Of a DNA stretch of 64,000 nucleotides, positions 17,109 to 25,475 are shown piece by piece. Origin of the DNA: an uncultured bacterium (GTDB taxonomy: Bacteria > UBP6 > UBA1177). Position 1 is the first letter of the stretch. Each line of letters opens with the position of its first letter. The DNA lies in contig CAJOFY010000001.1 of assembly GCA_905233945.1 (NCBI GenBank), forward strand, positions 124,976 through 188,975, read 5' to 3'. The notes under the pieces were generated by a model. The model was given only the letters and a program-made list of their open reading frames with translations, was not told where the DNA came from and did not search any database. A program made the position numbers and the translations under genes.

Positions 17109-18437
17109 TTAAGCTTTTTCCATGGTTATCTTTGCTGTTGCGTGGTAAATGAAGAACGCTGTGATGCTCGTTGTTGAGATAGCGGCAAAAATTCCTGTTA
17201 CATCCGCGATTTTTCCTCCCAGCCAGACTGCCGGAATGAGCATGATTATCGTACGCATGAAGTTGAGCATTGTCGAGCGGATCGGTTTGTGAAGGCCGTT
17301 TATGACGTTTACGCACATGATCGAAGCTCCGATCGCCGGGAAGGAAAGTCCGATTATGAGCATGTATTCCATTATATATTTGAGGACTATGGGGTCTTCA
17401 GTGAACATCGAGGCGATATTCCGGCGGAAAATGATGAAGACGAGCATCATGAATGCTCCCCAGCAGAGCGAGAACATTTCCGATATTTTGAGCGCTTTTT
17501 TCACACGGTCGATTCTTGCCGCACCGTAATTCTGACCGGTGAAGGGAAGTAGTACGCTCGAAAGCGAGAATACGCCTACGAGAAGGAGCGAATCTATCTT
17601 GATCCCGGCACCTAAAGAGGCAACTGCTTCATCGCCGTAACCAGCTGTAATTCTTGTAACTATCGCGTTTGAGATGGGCATGAGCATGAGTGAAAGCGAG
17701 GTGGGGATTCCTAGCCAGAGGACTTTTCTCCACGAGCCTAAAGTTACAGAAAGTTTAAATGTGGAAAAGTCGAACATTTTCATTCTGAAGTGCATGAAAC
17801 TTACGACTAAAGCGGCGCTCGCTATTTTTGCGATCATTGTTGCTAAAGCGGCTCCTTCGATCCCCATTCTCGGGAAAAAACCGATGCCGAATATGAAAAG
17901 CGGATCGAGAATGACGTTTATCACTACGACTGTCACCATGATGAGTCCCGGCGTTTTCGTGTCTCCGGTCGCTCTGATCTCGTTGTCAATGACTGCGGGA
18001 ACGGCGCCTACCGGCATTCCGTAGCAGCATATCCGCATATAGCGCAGGACAAGTTCAAGCGTTTCACCTTTTGCGCCGAGAGCGCTAAAGACAGGTCTTA
18101 TCGTAAGCAGACCTGCGATGCCGAAAAAAGTTCCGAGGCAGATTATGAGAAAAAGGCTGTCGGTCGAAATGCGCTTGACCTCAGGAAAGTTTTTCTGCCC
18201 GATGGCACGTGAAATGACGGCGCTCGTTCCGAGTCCGATACCGAAAAGAAAGTGGTTTACGAGCATGACGACAGGGAAGGTGTAGCTCATCGCGGCGAGC
18301 TCGAGCGTTCCGAGTTTGGAAACAAAGTATGTGTCTGTCAGGTTGAAGGCCGTCATCGCGATGTGGCCGATGAGCATGCCCAGAGCCATGTCCAGCAGGA
18401 TCTTCGGGATCGAACCTTCTGTGATATTTTTCTTCAT
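17109..18437 (-). CDS. MATE-family multidrug/cation antiporter
   Basis: 442 residues with about twelve hydrophobic segments and no signal peptide. The MATE pattern is clear: the first helices read IPKILLDMALGMLIGHIAMTAFNLTDTYFVSKLGTLELAAMSYTFPV, and the duplicated half contains LGIPTSLSLMLMPISNAIVTRITAGYGDEAVASLGAGIKID. The family exports drugs, toxins or organic cations using a Na+ or H+ gradient. It is transcribed on the minus strand from the 175-base region shared divergently with gdhA. The substrate cannot be predicted. Confidence 0.9.
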   Translation of the reverse strand: MKKNITEGSIPKILLDMALGMLIGHIAMTAFNLTDTYFVSKLGTLELAAMSYTFPVVMLVNHFLFGIGLGTSAVISRAIGQKNFPEVKRISTDSLFLIICLGTFFGIAGLLTIRPVFSALGAKGETLELVLRYMRICCYGMPVGAVPAVIDNEIRATGDTKTPGLIMVTVVVINVILDPLFIFGIGFFPRMGIEGAALATMIAKIASAALVVSFMHFRMKMFDFSTFKLSVTLGSWRKVLWLGIPTSLSLMLMPISNAIVTRITAGYGDEAVASLGAGIKIDSLLLVGVFSLSSVLLPFTGQNYGAARIDRVKKALKISEMFSLCWGAFMMLVFIIFRRNIASMFTEDPIVLKYIMEYMLIIGLSFPAIGASIMCVNVINGLHKPIRSTMLNFMRTIIMLIPAVWLGGKIADVTGIFAAISTTSITAFFIYHATAKITMEKA

Positions 18438-18527
18438 AAAACCACCAAAAACAAAAAGCCGCGGAAGTTAGCACGGAAAAAGTCAATGAGCAAATTTTAT
18501 ATGTTGGAAAAATTTTTTGGTTTTTAT

Positions 18528-18556
18528 TTGACTAAGTAATTTTTATTACTTATAAG
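18528..18556 (+). promoter_or_regulatory. gdhA promoter with palindromic operator
   Basis: TTGACT at 18528-18533, spacer of exactly 17, and TATAAG at 18551-18556. The spacer is almost entirely filled by the perfect inverted repeat TAAGTAAT-TTTT-ATTACTTA (18533-18552). A regulator bound there would block RNA polymerase directly. It is centred about 70 bases before the gdhA start, leaving an untranslated leader of roughly 50 bases. Confidence 0.75.
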
Positions 18557-18613
18557 GCAGCGATTAGTGTTCCTTGGGTTGTTTTTTTAATCCTTTTTTT
18601 TATGGAGGTTTAT

Positions 18614-19963
18614 ATGAACAAGTATGTAGAAAGCGTTATCGAAAACGTAAAAGCGAAACACGCTAACGAACCCGAATTCGTTCAGACTGTAGAAGAAGTT
18701 CTTTCTTCTCTTTCTCCTGTTGTTGACGCTCATCCTGAGTATGAGAAGGCAGACCTTCTTAACCGCATGACTGAGCCGGAAAGAATGTTCACATTCAGAG
18801 TTGTCTGGACCGACGATCAGGGCAACACCCACACCAACCGTGGTTGGAGATGCCAGTTCAACGGCGCGATCGGACCGTACAAAGGCGGACTCCGTTTCCA
18901 GAAGAACGTTTACGAAGGAATCATTAAGTTCCTCGGCTTCGAGCAGACCTTCAAAAACTCGCTTACCGGTCTTCCTATCGGCGGCGCAAAAGGCGGCTCG
19001 GACTTCGATCCTGCTGGCAAATCTGATGCAGAAGTTATGCGTTTCTGCCAGAGCTTCATGACAGCTCTTTACCGTTACATCAGCCCGGACATCGACGTTC
19101 CGGCTGGCGACATGGGTGTAGGCGGAAGAGAAATCGGCTACCTCTATGGTCAGTACAGAAGACTTAAAGGCGTTTGGGAAAACGGCGTTCTTACCGGCAA
19201 AGGTCTTACCTACGGCGGATCGCTCATTCGTCCTGAAGCTACCGGTTACGGCGCAGTTTACTACCTTGAGAACGTCCTCAAACATGAAGGCGACAAAATC
19301 GAAGGAAAGAAAATTGCAGCAGCTGGTTTCGGCAACGTTACATGGGGTATCTGCAAGAAAGCTATGCAGCTTGGCGCAAAAGTCATCACCCTTTCGGGTC
19401 CTGACGGATACATCCTTGACGAAGACGGCGTAGCAACTCCGGAAAAGGTTGATTACCTTCTTGAAATGAGAGCTAAAGACCCGATGCACGTTAAACCGTA
19501 CGCTGACAAGTTCGGCTGCAAATTCATCCCCGGCGAGAAACCTTGGGGCGTAAAATGCGATGTCGTTATGCCGTCAGCTATGCAGAATGACGTCAAAATG
19601 CCGCAGGCTGAAAAGATCGCTGCATGTGGCGCAAAATACTACATCGAAGTCGCAAATATGCCGACCACGAACGATGCACTCAATTTCCTTCGCGCTCAGA
19701 AACACATCATCGTTGCTCCGTCGAAAGCAGTTAACGCAGGCGGTGTAGGCGTTTCCGCACTCGAAATGTCTCAGAACAGCGAAAGACTTGTTTGGACCGC
19801 TGAAGAAGTTGATGAAAAACTTAAACAGATGATGAAGAACATCCACGACAACTCTGCAGCAGCAGCTGAAAAATACGGCCTTGGCTATGACCTCGTTGCA
19901 GGTGCAAACATTGCCGGATTCGAGAAAGTTGCAACCGCTATGATGGAACAGGGACTCTTCTAA
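18614..19963 (+). CDS. gdhA: Glutamate dehydrogenase, hexameric (NADP-type family)
   Basis: 449 residues from the ATG at 18614, which follows GGAGG; the ATG at 18602 is upstream of that site. It matches GdhA throughout: GPYKGGLRFQKNV with the substrate lysine, GGAKGGSDFDPAGKS with the catalytic lysine region, DVPAGDMGVGGREIGYLYGQ, GKGLTYGGSLIRPEATGYG, the nucleotide fold AAAGFGNVTWGICKKA, and NAGGVGVSALEMSQNS. The enzyme interconverts 2-oxoglutarate plus ammonia and glutamate. Length and motifs fit the small hexameric class. It has its own promoter, operator and terminator, so it is probably strongly regulated by nitrogen or amino-acid supply. Confidence 0.96.
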   Translation: MNKYVESVIENVKAKHANEPEFVQTVEEVLSSLSPVVDAHPEYEKADLLNRMTEPERMFTFRVVWTDDQGNTHTNRGWRCQFNGAIGPYKGGLRFQKNVYEGIIKFLGFEQTFKNSLTGLPIGGAKGGSDFDPAGKSDAEVMRFCQSFMTALYRYISPDIDVPAGDMGVGGREIGYLYGQYRRLKGVWENGVLTGKGLTYGGSLIRPEATGYGAVYYLENVLKHEGDKIEGKKIAAAGFGNVTWGICKKAMQLGAKVITLSGPDGYILDEDGVATPEKVDYLLEMRAKDPMHVKPYADKFGCKFIPGEKPWGVKCDVVMPSAMQNDVKMPQAEKIAACGAKYYIEVANMPTTNDALNFLRAQKHIIVAPSKAVNAGGVGVSALEMSQNSERLVWTAEEVDEKLKQMMKNIHDNSAAAAEKYGLGYDLVAGANIAGFEKVATAMMEQGLF

Positions 19964-19987
19964 TCGAACCTGTTTTACGGTTTTTTG

Positions 19988-20015
19988 CGGGGAGCTTCGG
20001 CTCCCCGTTTTTTTT
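19988..20015 (+). terminator. gdhA intrinsic terminator
   Basis: CGGGGAGC-TTCG-GCTCCCCG: an eight-base stem closed by a UUCG tetraloop, followed by eight T. It starts 25 bases after the gdhA stop. Confidence 0.93.
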
Positions 20016-20066
20016 GCCTTTGATTATTCCGTGAATATGAGATTATGATAAAGAATAGTACTTTTT

Positions 20067-21638
20067 TTATTTGTCGGATTCGGATTCAACCGACAGTTTT
20101 CTCATGAAGAATTTGCCGAAACAGAAGAGTGTTACCGGCGTGAGAAGCGCCATTGCGCCTATCCAGAACCAGATCATCGCGTGGTCCGGAGAAGCGGGAA
20201 GGGGATGTCCGTTCTCGAACGGGGTGTAGATTTTTATAAGAAGTCCCGACATTGGTCCGACGAAGAATTTTGCCGCGAACCACGGCAGGATCGAAAGGGC
20301 GATGTAGGTGCCTTCCTTTCCTTTCGGTGCGATCTCAGCGGTGAACTGCATGAGTCTGGGCGACCATATCGATTCACCGATCGTGAAAATGAATATGAAG
20401 AAAATAAGCGGCCAGTATTCTGCAACTGCCGTGATCCCCGACATTTTTTCAGGAGAATCTACAAGTCCCAGCCATTTTATGAAGACGAGTTCGCCGAGCG
20501 GAGTATTCGTCAGACCTTCGAAAAATGAAGGGGGAATGACTGCGATGAAGCATGCGAGCGAGGAAACGATAGAGCCGATGATCATCATTTTGTAGGAGGA
20601 AGTCTTTTTCGTGATGTAGGAAACTATCGGAACCGCGAAAATGATGAGGACTGAGTTCAAAAATCCGTAGATATTGCCTATCGGAGCGCCTTCGCCGAGA
20701 ACGCTTATGCCGTATTTCGGGAAAGTGTAGGAGAAGTGGAAGAAGACGCAGCGGACGAAAAGGGTGAGGGCTAAAATTCCGATGTAGATCCAGAAAGTTT
20801 TTTCGACAACGACGTTTCTGAGCATCGTCGCGACATCTATTGCCGAGTTTTTGACCGATTCAAGGCCGCTTCCGAGCTCTTTTTTCGGCGTTTTGACGAC
20901 TTCGCCTTCATCGTTGATTTCGATATTGCCGCGGATGAAGCATGCGACGATCAGACTTACGATGGTAAAGCCGAAACCGATGACGAAAACCATCTGGTAA
21001 GTCGTGAAATGCATTCCCAAAAACATTGTTCCGGCGTTCTCGTTGACAGCTCCTGTCGCAGCGTCGGTGACAGAGAAAAAGCCTCTGATTTTGTCAAAAA
21101 GCATCGAACCTATCGCGTAACCTAAGTTCATGAGAACGTAGAAAAGGCCGAATCCCATCGCCGCGGTGTCTTTCGTCGTGTATTTTTTGATGGCAATAGA
21201 AACAAGCGGTCCGACAACGGCGAAACCCATCGCCATCGGAATGAAACCGAGGACGAAAATAAGTGCCGGATTTGTGACGAACGACATGAAAAAACGCGAA
21301 AATAAAAGGAAAAATATGCTTATGAGAAGCGTTTTCCTGATCCCTATCGTGTCAACGACAGCACCAGTCAGCATACCGATGATCGAAAGGAGGATCGACC
21401 ACACCATGATGTATGAACCCGCACCTAAATCGCTGATCCCGCAGTCTGCCGTGAGCCAGAGAGTGAGAGTGAGGTTCATCGCCATGTAGGCGGTGTATTC
21501 GATTATGTTGTAGATGAAAAGGAGCCACATGTCGCGCGGACTTTTCCTGAGTCCTTTCGCATAGCTCCAGATGATCCCGCCGAATGCGAGAACCGCACCG
21601 ACAATAAGTGAATAAGTAATAATTTCAGTTGCTTGCAA
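20067..21638 (-). CDS. MFS transporter, POT-like
   Basis: 523 residues beginning with TTG at 21638, preceded by GGAGGG at a good distance, so the TTG is supported. About twelve to fourteen hydrophobic helices are visible. The second segment, LLFIYNIIEYTAYMAMNLTLTLWLT, and VVDTIGIRKTLLISIFFLLFSRF resemble the major-facilitator pattern, with layout closest to the proton-dependent oligopeptide transporter group. A central cytoplasmic linker (about 225-265) carries NDEGEVVKTPKKELGSG. Peptide uptake would fit an organism with GdhA, but that link is inference. Confidence 0.78.
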   Translation of the reverse strand: MQATEIITYSLIVGAVLAFGGIIWSYAKGLRKSPRDMWLLFIYNIIEYTAYMAMNLTLTLWLTADCGISDLGAGSYIMVWSILLSIIGMLTGAVVDTIGIRKTLLISIFFLLFSRFFMSFVTNPALIFVLGFIPMAMGFAVVGPLVSIAIKKYTTKDTAAMGFGLFYVLMNLGYAIGSMLFDKIRGFFSVTDAATGAVNENAGTMFLGMHFTTYQMVFVIGFGFTIVSLIVACFIRGNIEINDEGEVVKTPKKELGSGLESVKNSAIDVATMLRNVVVEKTFWIYIGILALTLFVRCVFFHFSYTFPKYGISVLGEGAPIGNIYGFLNSVLIIFAVPIVSYITKKTSSYKMMIIGSIVSSLACFIAVIPPSFFEGLTNTPLGELVFIKWLGLVDSPEKMSGITAVAEYWPLIFFIFIFTIGESIWSPRLMQFTAEIAPKGKEGTYIALSILPWFAAKFFVGPMSGLLIKIYTPFENGHPLPASPDHAMIWFWIGAMALLTPVTLFCFGKFFMRKLSVESESDK

Positions 21639-21657
21639 ATTTTCCCTCCTTTAAAAT

Positions 21658-22365
21658 TTATCTTGTAATCGAAGAAAACATATATCCGATGTCGATCCAT
21701 GCACGACTGAACCATTTGACATTAGCCTGCAGGATATTGACCGGAGCATCCGATCCGCCGCCGAGTGAGTACAAAATTATTGCCAGATTGAAAAAAATGA
21801 ATGTCCAGATGTAGAGATATGAGCGTAAAATGCCGCTTGTCTGTATGTCAGTCTGGTGCAGACCGATATCCCTTTTCCAGCATAATATGTGGTGCATCAG
21901 AGAAAATCCTATAATGAAATCAAAGACAAAAAGGTATTCATTTTTAATCATCTGGCGTATGAGTAAAAACAGAAAAGTCACATAAGGCAGCATATATGGG
22001 GCCAGCGACAAAACAATGTTCGGAGTGCCCACCGACCAGACTTCTCCGAGGTTTTCACCTTCTTTCAGGCGTTCGATCGATTTAGCGTTGAATTCCACGA
22101 CTTTTCTGCGGAGCAGAAGAGTTGCTACGAGCAGATGTGCCCTTTCATGAGTCAGTGTCTGTACAAATTCGAGGTTTTTCTTGAAGAAAGTTTTCGACGC
22201 TAAGACAAAGGCGGCCATTCCGATAATAAGGAAAATATAGCTTTGACAACTGCCGCTTATTACCGAATACCAGACATACTGTCCGCATCTGAAAAATTCA
22301 AATGCTGCAAGGATAAATGCCGGAATCATAAACAACAATGTTATAAACTGCCATAATTTCCGCAT
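21658..22365 (-). CDS. Integral membrane protein with HExxH motif, M50B-like
   Basis: 235 residues with five or six hydrophobic segments. A helix contains THERAHLLVATLLL, an HExxH zinc-binding motif within the membrane, followed by GTPNIVLSLAPYMLPYVTFLFLL and later MHHILCWKRDIGLHQTDIQTSG. This order resembles M50B-type intramembrane or membrane-bound metallopeptidases. The canonical NPDG of site-2 proteases is not obvious; the Asp in WKRD or TD could serve as third ligand. It is 19 bases upstream of the MFS gene on the same strand and probably co-transcribed. It could also be a non-peptidase relative. Confidence 0.55.
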   Translation of the reverse strand: MRKLWQFITLLFMIPAFILAAFEFFRCGQYVWYSVISGSCQSYIFLIIGMAAFVLASKTFFKKNLEFVQTLTHERAHLLVATLLLRRKVVEFNAKSIERLKEGENLGEVWSVGTPNIVLSLAPYMLPYVTFLFLLIRQMIKNEYLFVFDFIIGFSLMHHILCWKRDIGLHQTDIQTSGILRSYLYIWTFIFFNLAIILYSLGGGSDAPVNILQANVKWFSRAWIDIGYMFSSITR

Positions 22366-22599
22366 GATACTTTATCGCTTAAAAAAAGTTGATTTTCTGA
22401 CTTTGCGGTCTTTTTACCGCTGACTTTCACGTTCAAAGCGACACCTCAAAAAGTGTTGGCGCAGTATTATATTTGTGTTTCTGTTTAAAGTAAACAACAT
22501 TCGGTTCAGTTGGTATAAACAGCGTGTTTATGCGGTTCTATATATCATGCTTAGGGACAAATTTGTTCAGGTTGACGGAAATTCCTTTTGCGTGTTTTT

Positions 22600-22627
22600 T
22601 TGACTTGCACGCTCTATACCTTATAAT
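22600..22627 (+). promoter_or_regulatory. Promoter for the GT39-TlpA genes
   Basis: TTGACT at 22600-22605, a 16-base spacer and a perfect TATAAT at 22622-22627, 33 bases before the glycosyltransferase start. The rest of the 295-base divergent gap (22366-22660) shows no gene; the 67-codon ORF there overlaps the promoter. Confidence 0.7.
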
Positions 22628-22660
22628 TCGCGGCTTTAACGGTTTGTTTGGGAGTTTTTT

Positions 22661-24898
22661 ATGGATAAAATATCGTCAAAATCATCGATTCATTCGCTTG
22701 TTCTGGATCATCCGCGTATTTTCTTAGCTCTGCTTTCGGCACTTTTCTTTCTGCCTCTTCTCGGAAGCTACCCGGTTCTTGGGCAGTGGGAGCCGCATTA
22801 CGGCAGAGTCGCGATGGAAATGATGGCAAACGGCTCGTGGGACTGGTTCCTTGATCCCGTTTATCTTGGAAAGCACAACTTCTGGTCGAAGCCGATTTTC
22901 TGTTTCTGGATGGTTTTCCCGTTTATGAAGGTTCTTGGTCCGACAGAGCTCGCTTTAAGGCTTCCTTTCGCGATAAACGGCATATTTTTTGTTCTTCTGG
23001 TTCATTTTATCGCCGAAAAAATCCTTAAAGACCCGCTCAAGGCGTTTGTCGCAGGTTTTGTAACGATTTTTACCCCTTATACCTACATGATAACGCGTCA
23101 GTTCATGTGGGATATAACTTTTGTGACGTTTTTAACCGCGTCAATCGGTTTTCTCTACATCGGGCAGCGCGACAAAGACAGAAAACTGATCCGTCTTTCC
23201 TATCTTTCCATGGGGCTCGGAATGCTCACGAAAGGTCTGCTTGCCGTCTGCTTTCCGGTTGCGGCAATGATTCTCTGGATGCTTGCAACTCTTGATTATT
23301 CCAAAGGATTCAAGGCTGTCGTAAAAGACGCGCTTGAGTTTGTCTTCTCTCTCAGACCTTTTGAGGGAGCTGCGATCTTTCTCATCGTTTCGCTTCCGTG
23401 GTATATCTACATGGGTGTAAAGCACGGAATGCCTTTCTATAACGAGTTTTTCATGGAACACCACTTCGGACGTCTCGGAGGAACGATCGACAAGCCCGAC
23501 GGTCCGTTTGAATTTTATATCTGGCAGCTTTCTCTCGGCGCTTTCCCATGGGTCGCATTCCTGATTCCGGCACTGTTTTCGGCTGCCGGAAAAGTCAGAA
23601 AAAACAAAGATCTGGCTTTTGTTCTGCTTACATTTTTCTTCCTTTTTCTCTTTTTCACGCTCTCTGCCACAAAGTTTCCGCACTATGTTTTCCCGGTTGT
23701 TCCTTTCATGGTCATGATTTTGGCTGAAGGCTTTGTCGACTTGTTGAAAAGCGGGCGCACGGCTAAGGTTTACCCGGTTATCGGCGTTGTTTCGGCGATT
23801 TTTCTCGTACTGATAGGAAAGGATATCGCGACAGGTTTCAACTATGCCGATATGATTTATCTGATAACCACTCATCATGTCCAGACATGGTTCGGGCGCG
23901 TTTTTGATCCTGTTCCTGTCCTTGCGGTCTTTCTTCCGCTTATGGCTGTTTTTACAGCTCTTCCGGCAGTCAAACCCGACAAAAAGATCCTTTTTGAGAT
24001 TTCCGCAGCCGCTTTTACACTTACGGCGGTCGCATGGTCGGGATATATAAATTTTATCTGGGTTCCGAATATGCTTGAGGTCTTCACGCCGAAACACCTT
24101 GTCGAGAAATATTTTGAAATGAAGAAACCGGGCGACAAAATCGTCGATTTCGACAACTGGAAAAACAGGTCTATGTACTTTTATCTCGGGCTTGACGAAA
24201 CTCTTCACCGCTACACAAAAGTCGATCAGATTCAGTCTCTTATCGAAAAAAATCCGAATAACACGGTTTTTATAACGACAAAAAAGAACAAAGTTTCCGA
24301 ACTGCGCGCGGCTCTTCTCGACAAACCCGGTATTCCGATAACCAAAGTGGCCGACGATGCAGTTGACACCTATATGGAAATCGAGATGTTCACCGCTTCT
24401 ATGCAGGATAAAAACGCCGATCTTTCCGACAAATGGAAGAAAAATCTCCTCGAAGAGTCGCAGATTCCGTCAAATATCAAGAGGGTAAACGGAACTCTGG
24501 GCGACAAAACCATTGAGATCATCGGCTACGAAATCAACAAGCAGCGTTTCGATCCGGGCGAAGAGATCGAGCTCACGCTTTACTACAAAGTTCTGAAAGA
24601 GACGGATAAAAACTGGAAAGTTTTCTTCCACTTCGATGTTTACAGCGGCGCACTTCCGCACTCGTTCAAACTGGACGACTATCCGCAGCAGGGTTATCTG
24701 CCGACGACAAAGTGGACTCCGGGAATGATTCTCAAAGACACTTTCAAAGTTGATGTGCCGAGAGCACATCCTGGTGGCGGAGTCAAGATATATACCGGAT
24801 TTTACGAAGGAAACACGAGAATGGATGTCGATAAGGAATCATTCAACGACGGCCAGAAACGCTTCATTCTTGGAACTTTCAACGTCAATATAAAGTAA
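22661..24898 (+). CDS. GT39-family glycosyltransferase (ArnT/PMT-like)
   Basis: 745 residues. The N-terminal half has ten or more transmembrane helices. The first periplasmic loop carries VLGQWEPHYGRVAMEMM and DPVYLGKHNFWSKPIFCFWMV, the GT39/ArnT pattern in which an acidic residue (here Glu in WEPHYGR) is catalytic. TMs continue to about 460, then a soluble periplasmic domain of nearly 300 residues follows (EVFTPKHLVEKYFEMKKPGDKIVDFDNW). It would transfer a sugar from a polyprenyl-phosphate donor to lipid A or protein at the outer face of the inner membrane. The downstream thioredoxin-like gene overlaps its stop by one base. The acceptor is unknown. Confidence 0.8.
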   Translation: MDKISSKSSIHSLVLDHPRIFLALLSALFFLPLLGSYPVLGQWEPHYGRVAMEMMANGSWDWFLDPVYLGKHNFWSKPIFCFWMVFPFMKVLGPTELALRLPFAINGIFFVLLVHFIAEKILKDPLKAFVAGFVTIFTPYTYMITRQFMWDITFVTFLTASIGFLYIGQRDKDRKLIRLSYLSMGLGMLTKGLLAVCFPVAAMILWMLATLDYSKGFKAVVKDALEFVFSLRPFEGAAIFLIVSLPWYIYMGVKHGMPFYNEFFMEHHFGRLGGTIDKPDGPFEFYIWQLSLGAFPWVAFLIPALFSAAGKVRKNKDLAFVLLTFFFLFLFFTLSATKFPHYVFPVVPFMVMILAEGFVDLLKSGRTAKVYPVIGVVSAIFLVLIGKDIATGFNYADMIYLITTHHVQTWFGRVFDPVPVLAVFLPLMAVFTALPAVKPDKKILFEISAAAFTLTAVAWSGYINFIWVPNMLEVFTPKHLVEKYFEMKKPGDKIVDFDNWKNRSMYFYLGLDETLHRYTKVDQIQSLIEKNPNNTVFITTKKNKVSELRAALLDKPGIPITKVADDAVDTYMEIEMFTASMQDKNADLSDKWKKNLLEESQIPSNIKRVNGTLGDKTIEIIGYEINKQRFDPGEEIELTLYYKVLKETDKNWKVFFHFDVYSGALPHSFKLDDYPQQGYLPTTKWTPGMILKDTFKVDVPRAHPGGGVKIYTGFYEGNTRMDVDKESFNDGQKRFILGTFNVNIK

Positions 24899-25380
24899 TG
24901 GAAGAAAAAAAGAGCCGCAAAATCGTTCATGTCGCGATATTTTCGCTTGTTATAATAGTTCTGCTGTTCAACATCTTTTCATATTTCGGCGCGTCGATAT
25001 TCCTTCCGGGGCGTGAAATCAGTGAAATTTCAGGTGTTAATCCGCAGAATAACCACAGAATGTCACTGGATGTTTCGCATGGGACAGTCATTCTCAGCAT
25101 CTGGGCGACGTGGTGCGGAGCCTGCATTGCCGAAATGCCCGAACTCAACAAAATTGCGGAAAAACATAAAGTTTACGGCGCGATAAAACCTGTTTTCAAA
25201 TACGAAGTCTACCGCGAAGTTTCCCCGAAATTCAAAAGTGTCATAGCATCTGACGAATTTTTCAGCGATCTTTACATCTCCGTTCTTCCTACAACACTGC
25301 TGATTAAGGACGGAGTCATAAAAAAAGTCCACACCGGAACTCTGACTGCCGATTTTGTCGAAGAGTGGGTGAAAGACTGA
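24898..25380 (+). CDS. TlpA-family membrane-anchored thioredoxin
   Basis: 160 residues. The ATG shares one base with the stop of the glycosyltransferase. An N-terminal uncleaved helix (HVAIFSLVIIVLLFNIFSYFG) anchors it in the inner membrane. The thioredoxin fold has the active site VILSIWATWCGACIAEMPEL, with WCGAC giving the CxxC pair, and a cis-proline region SVLPTTLLIKDGVI. Such proteins reduce or rearrange disulfides in the periplasm. Coupling to a GT39 enzyme with a periplasmic domain suggests they share a client or pathway, which is inference. Confidence 0.85.
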   Translation: MEEKKSRKIVHVAIFSLVIIVLLFNIFSYFGASIFLPGREISEISGVNPQNNHRMSLDVSHGTVILSIWATWCGACIAEMPELNKIAEKHKVYGAIKPVFKYEVYREVSPKFKSVIASDEFFSDLYISVLPTTLLIKDGVIKKVHTGTLTADFVEEWVKD

Positions 25381-25411
25381 AAAATCACAAAAAATAGAAA
25401 AATTTTTCCAC

Positions 25412-25452
25412 TTGGGCATTATACGCCCAACCTCTCGGGTATAATTTGCCCG
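25412..25452 (+). promoter_or_regulatory. Promoter and tandem operator-like sites of the WYL regulator
   Basis: A perfect TATAAT lies at 25440-25445. Two sites of the form GGG-N9-CCC surround it: GGGCATTATACGCCC at 25414-25428 (inside TTGGGC...GCCCAA) and GGGTATAATTTGCCC at 25437-25451, which contains the -10 box. Centres are 23 bases apart. The arrangement suggests autorepression by the WYL protein just downstream. Confidence 0.55.
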
Positions 25453-25475
25453 TTTTTGTTGTTTTAGGAGGAAAA

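Noticed and set aside
20067-22365. Prophage or insertion sequence around the MFS genes
   Set aside because: No transposase, integrase or terminal repeat was seen in the whole window.
22524-22727. 67-codon ORF upstream of the glycosyltransferase
   Set aside because: It lies over the promoter and the start of the real gene and has no ribosome site.
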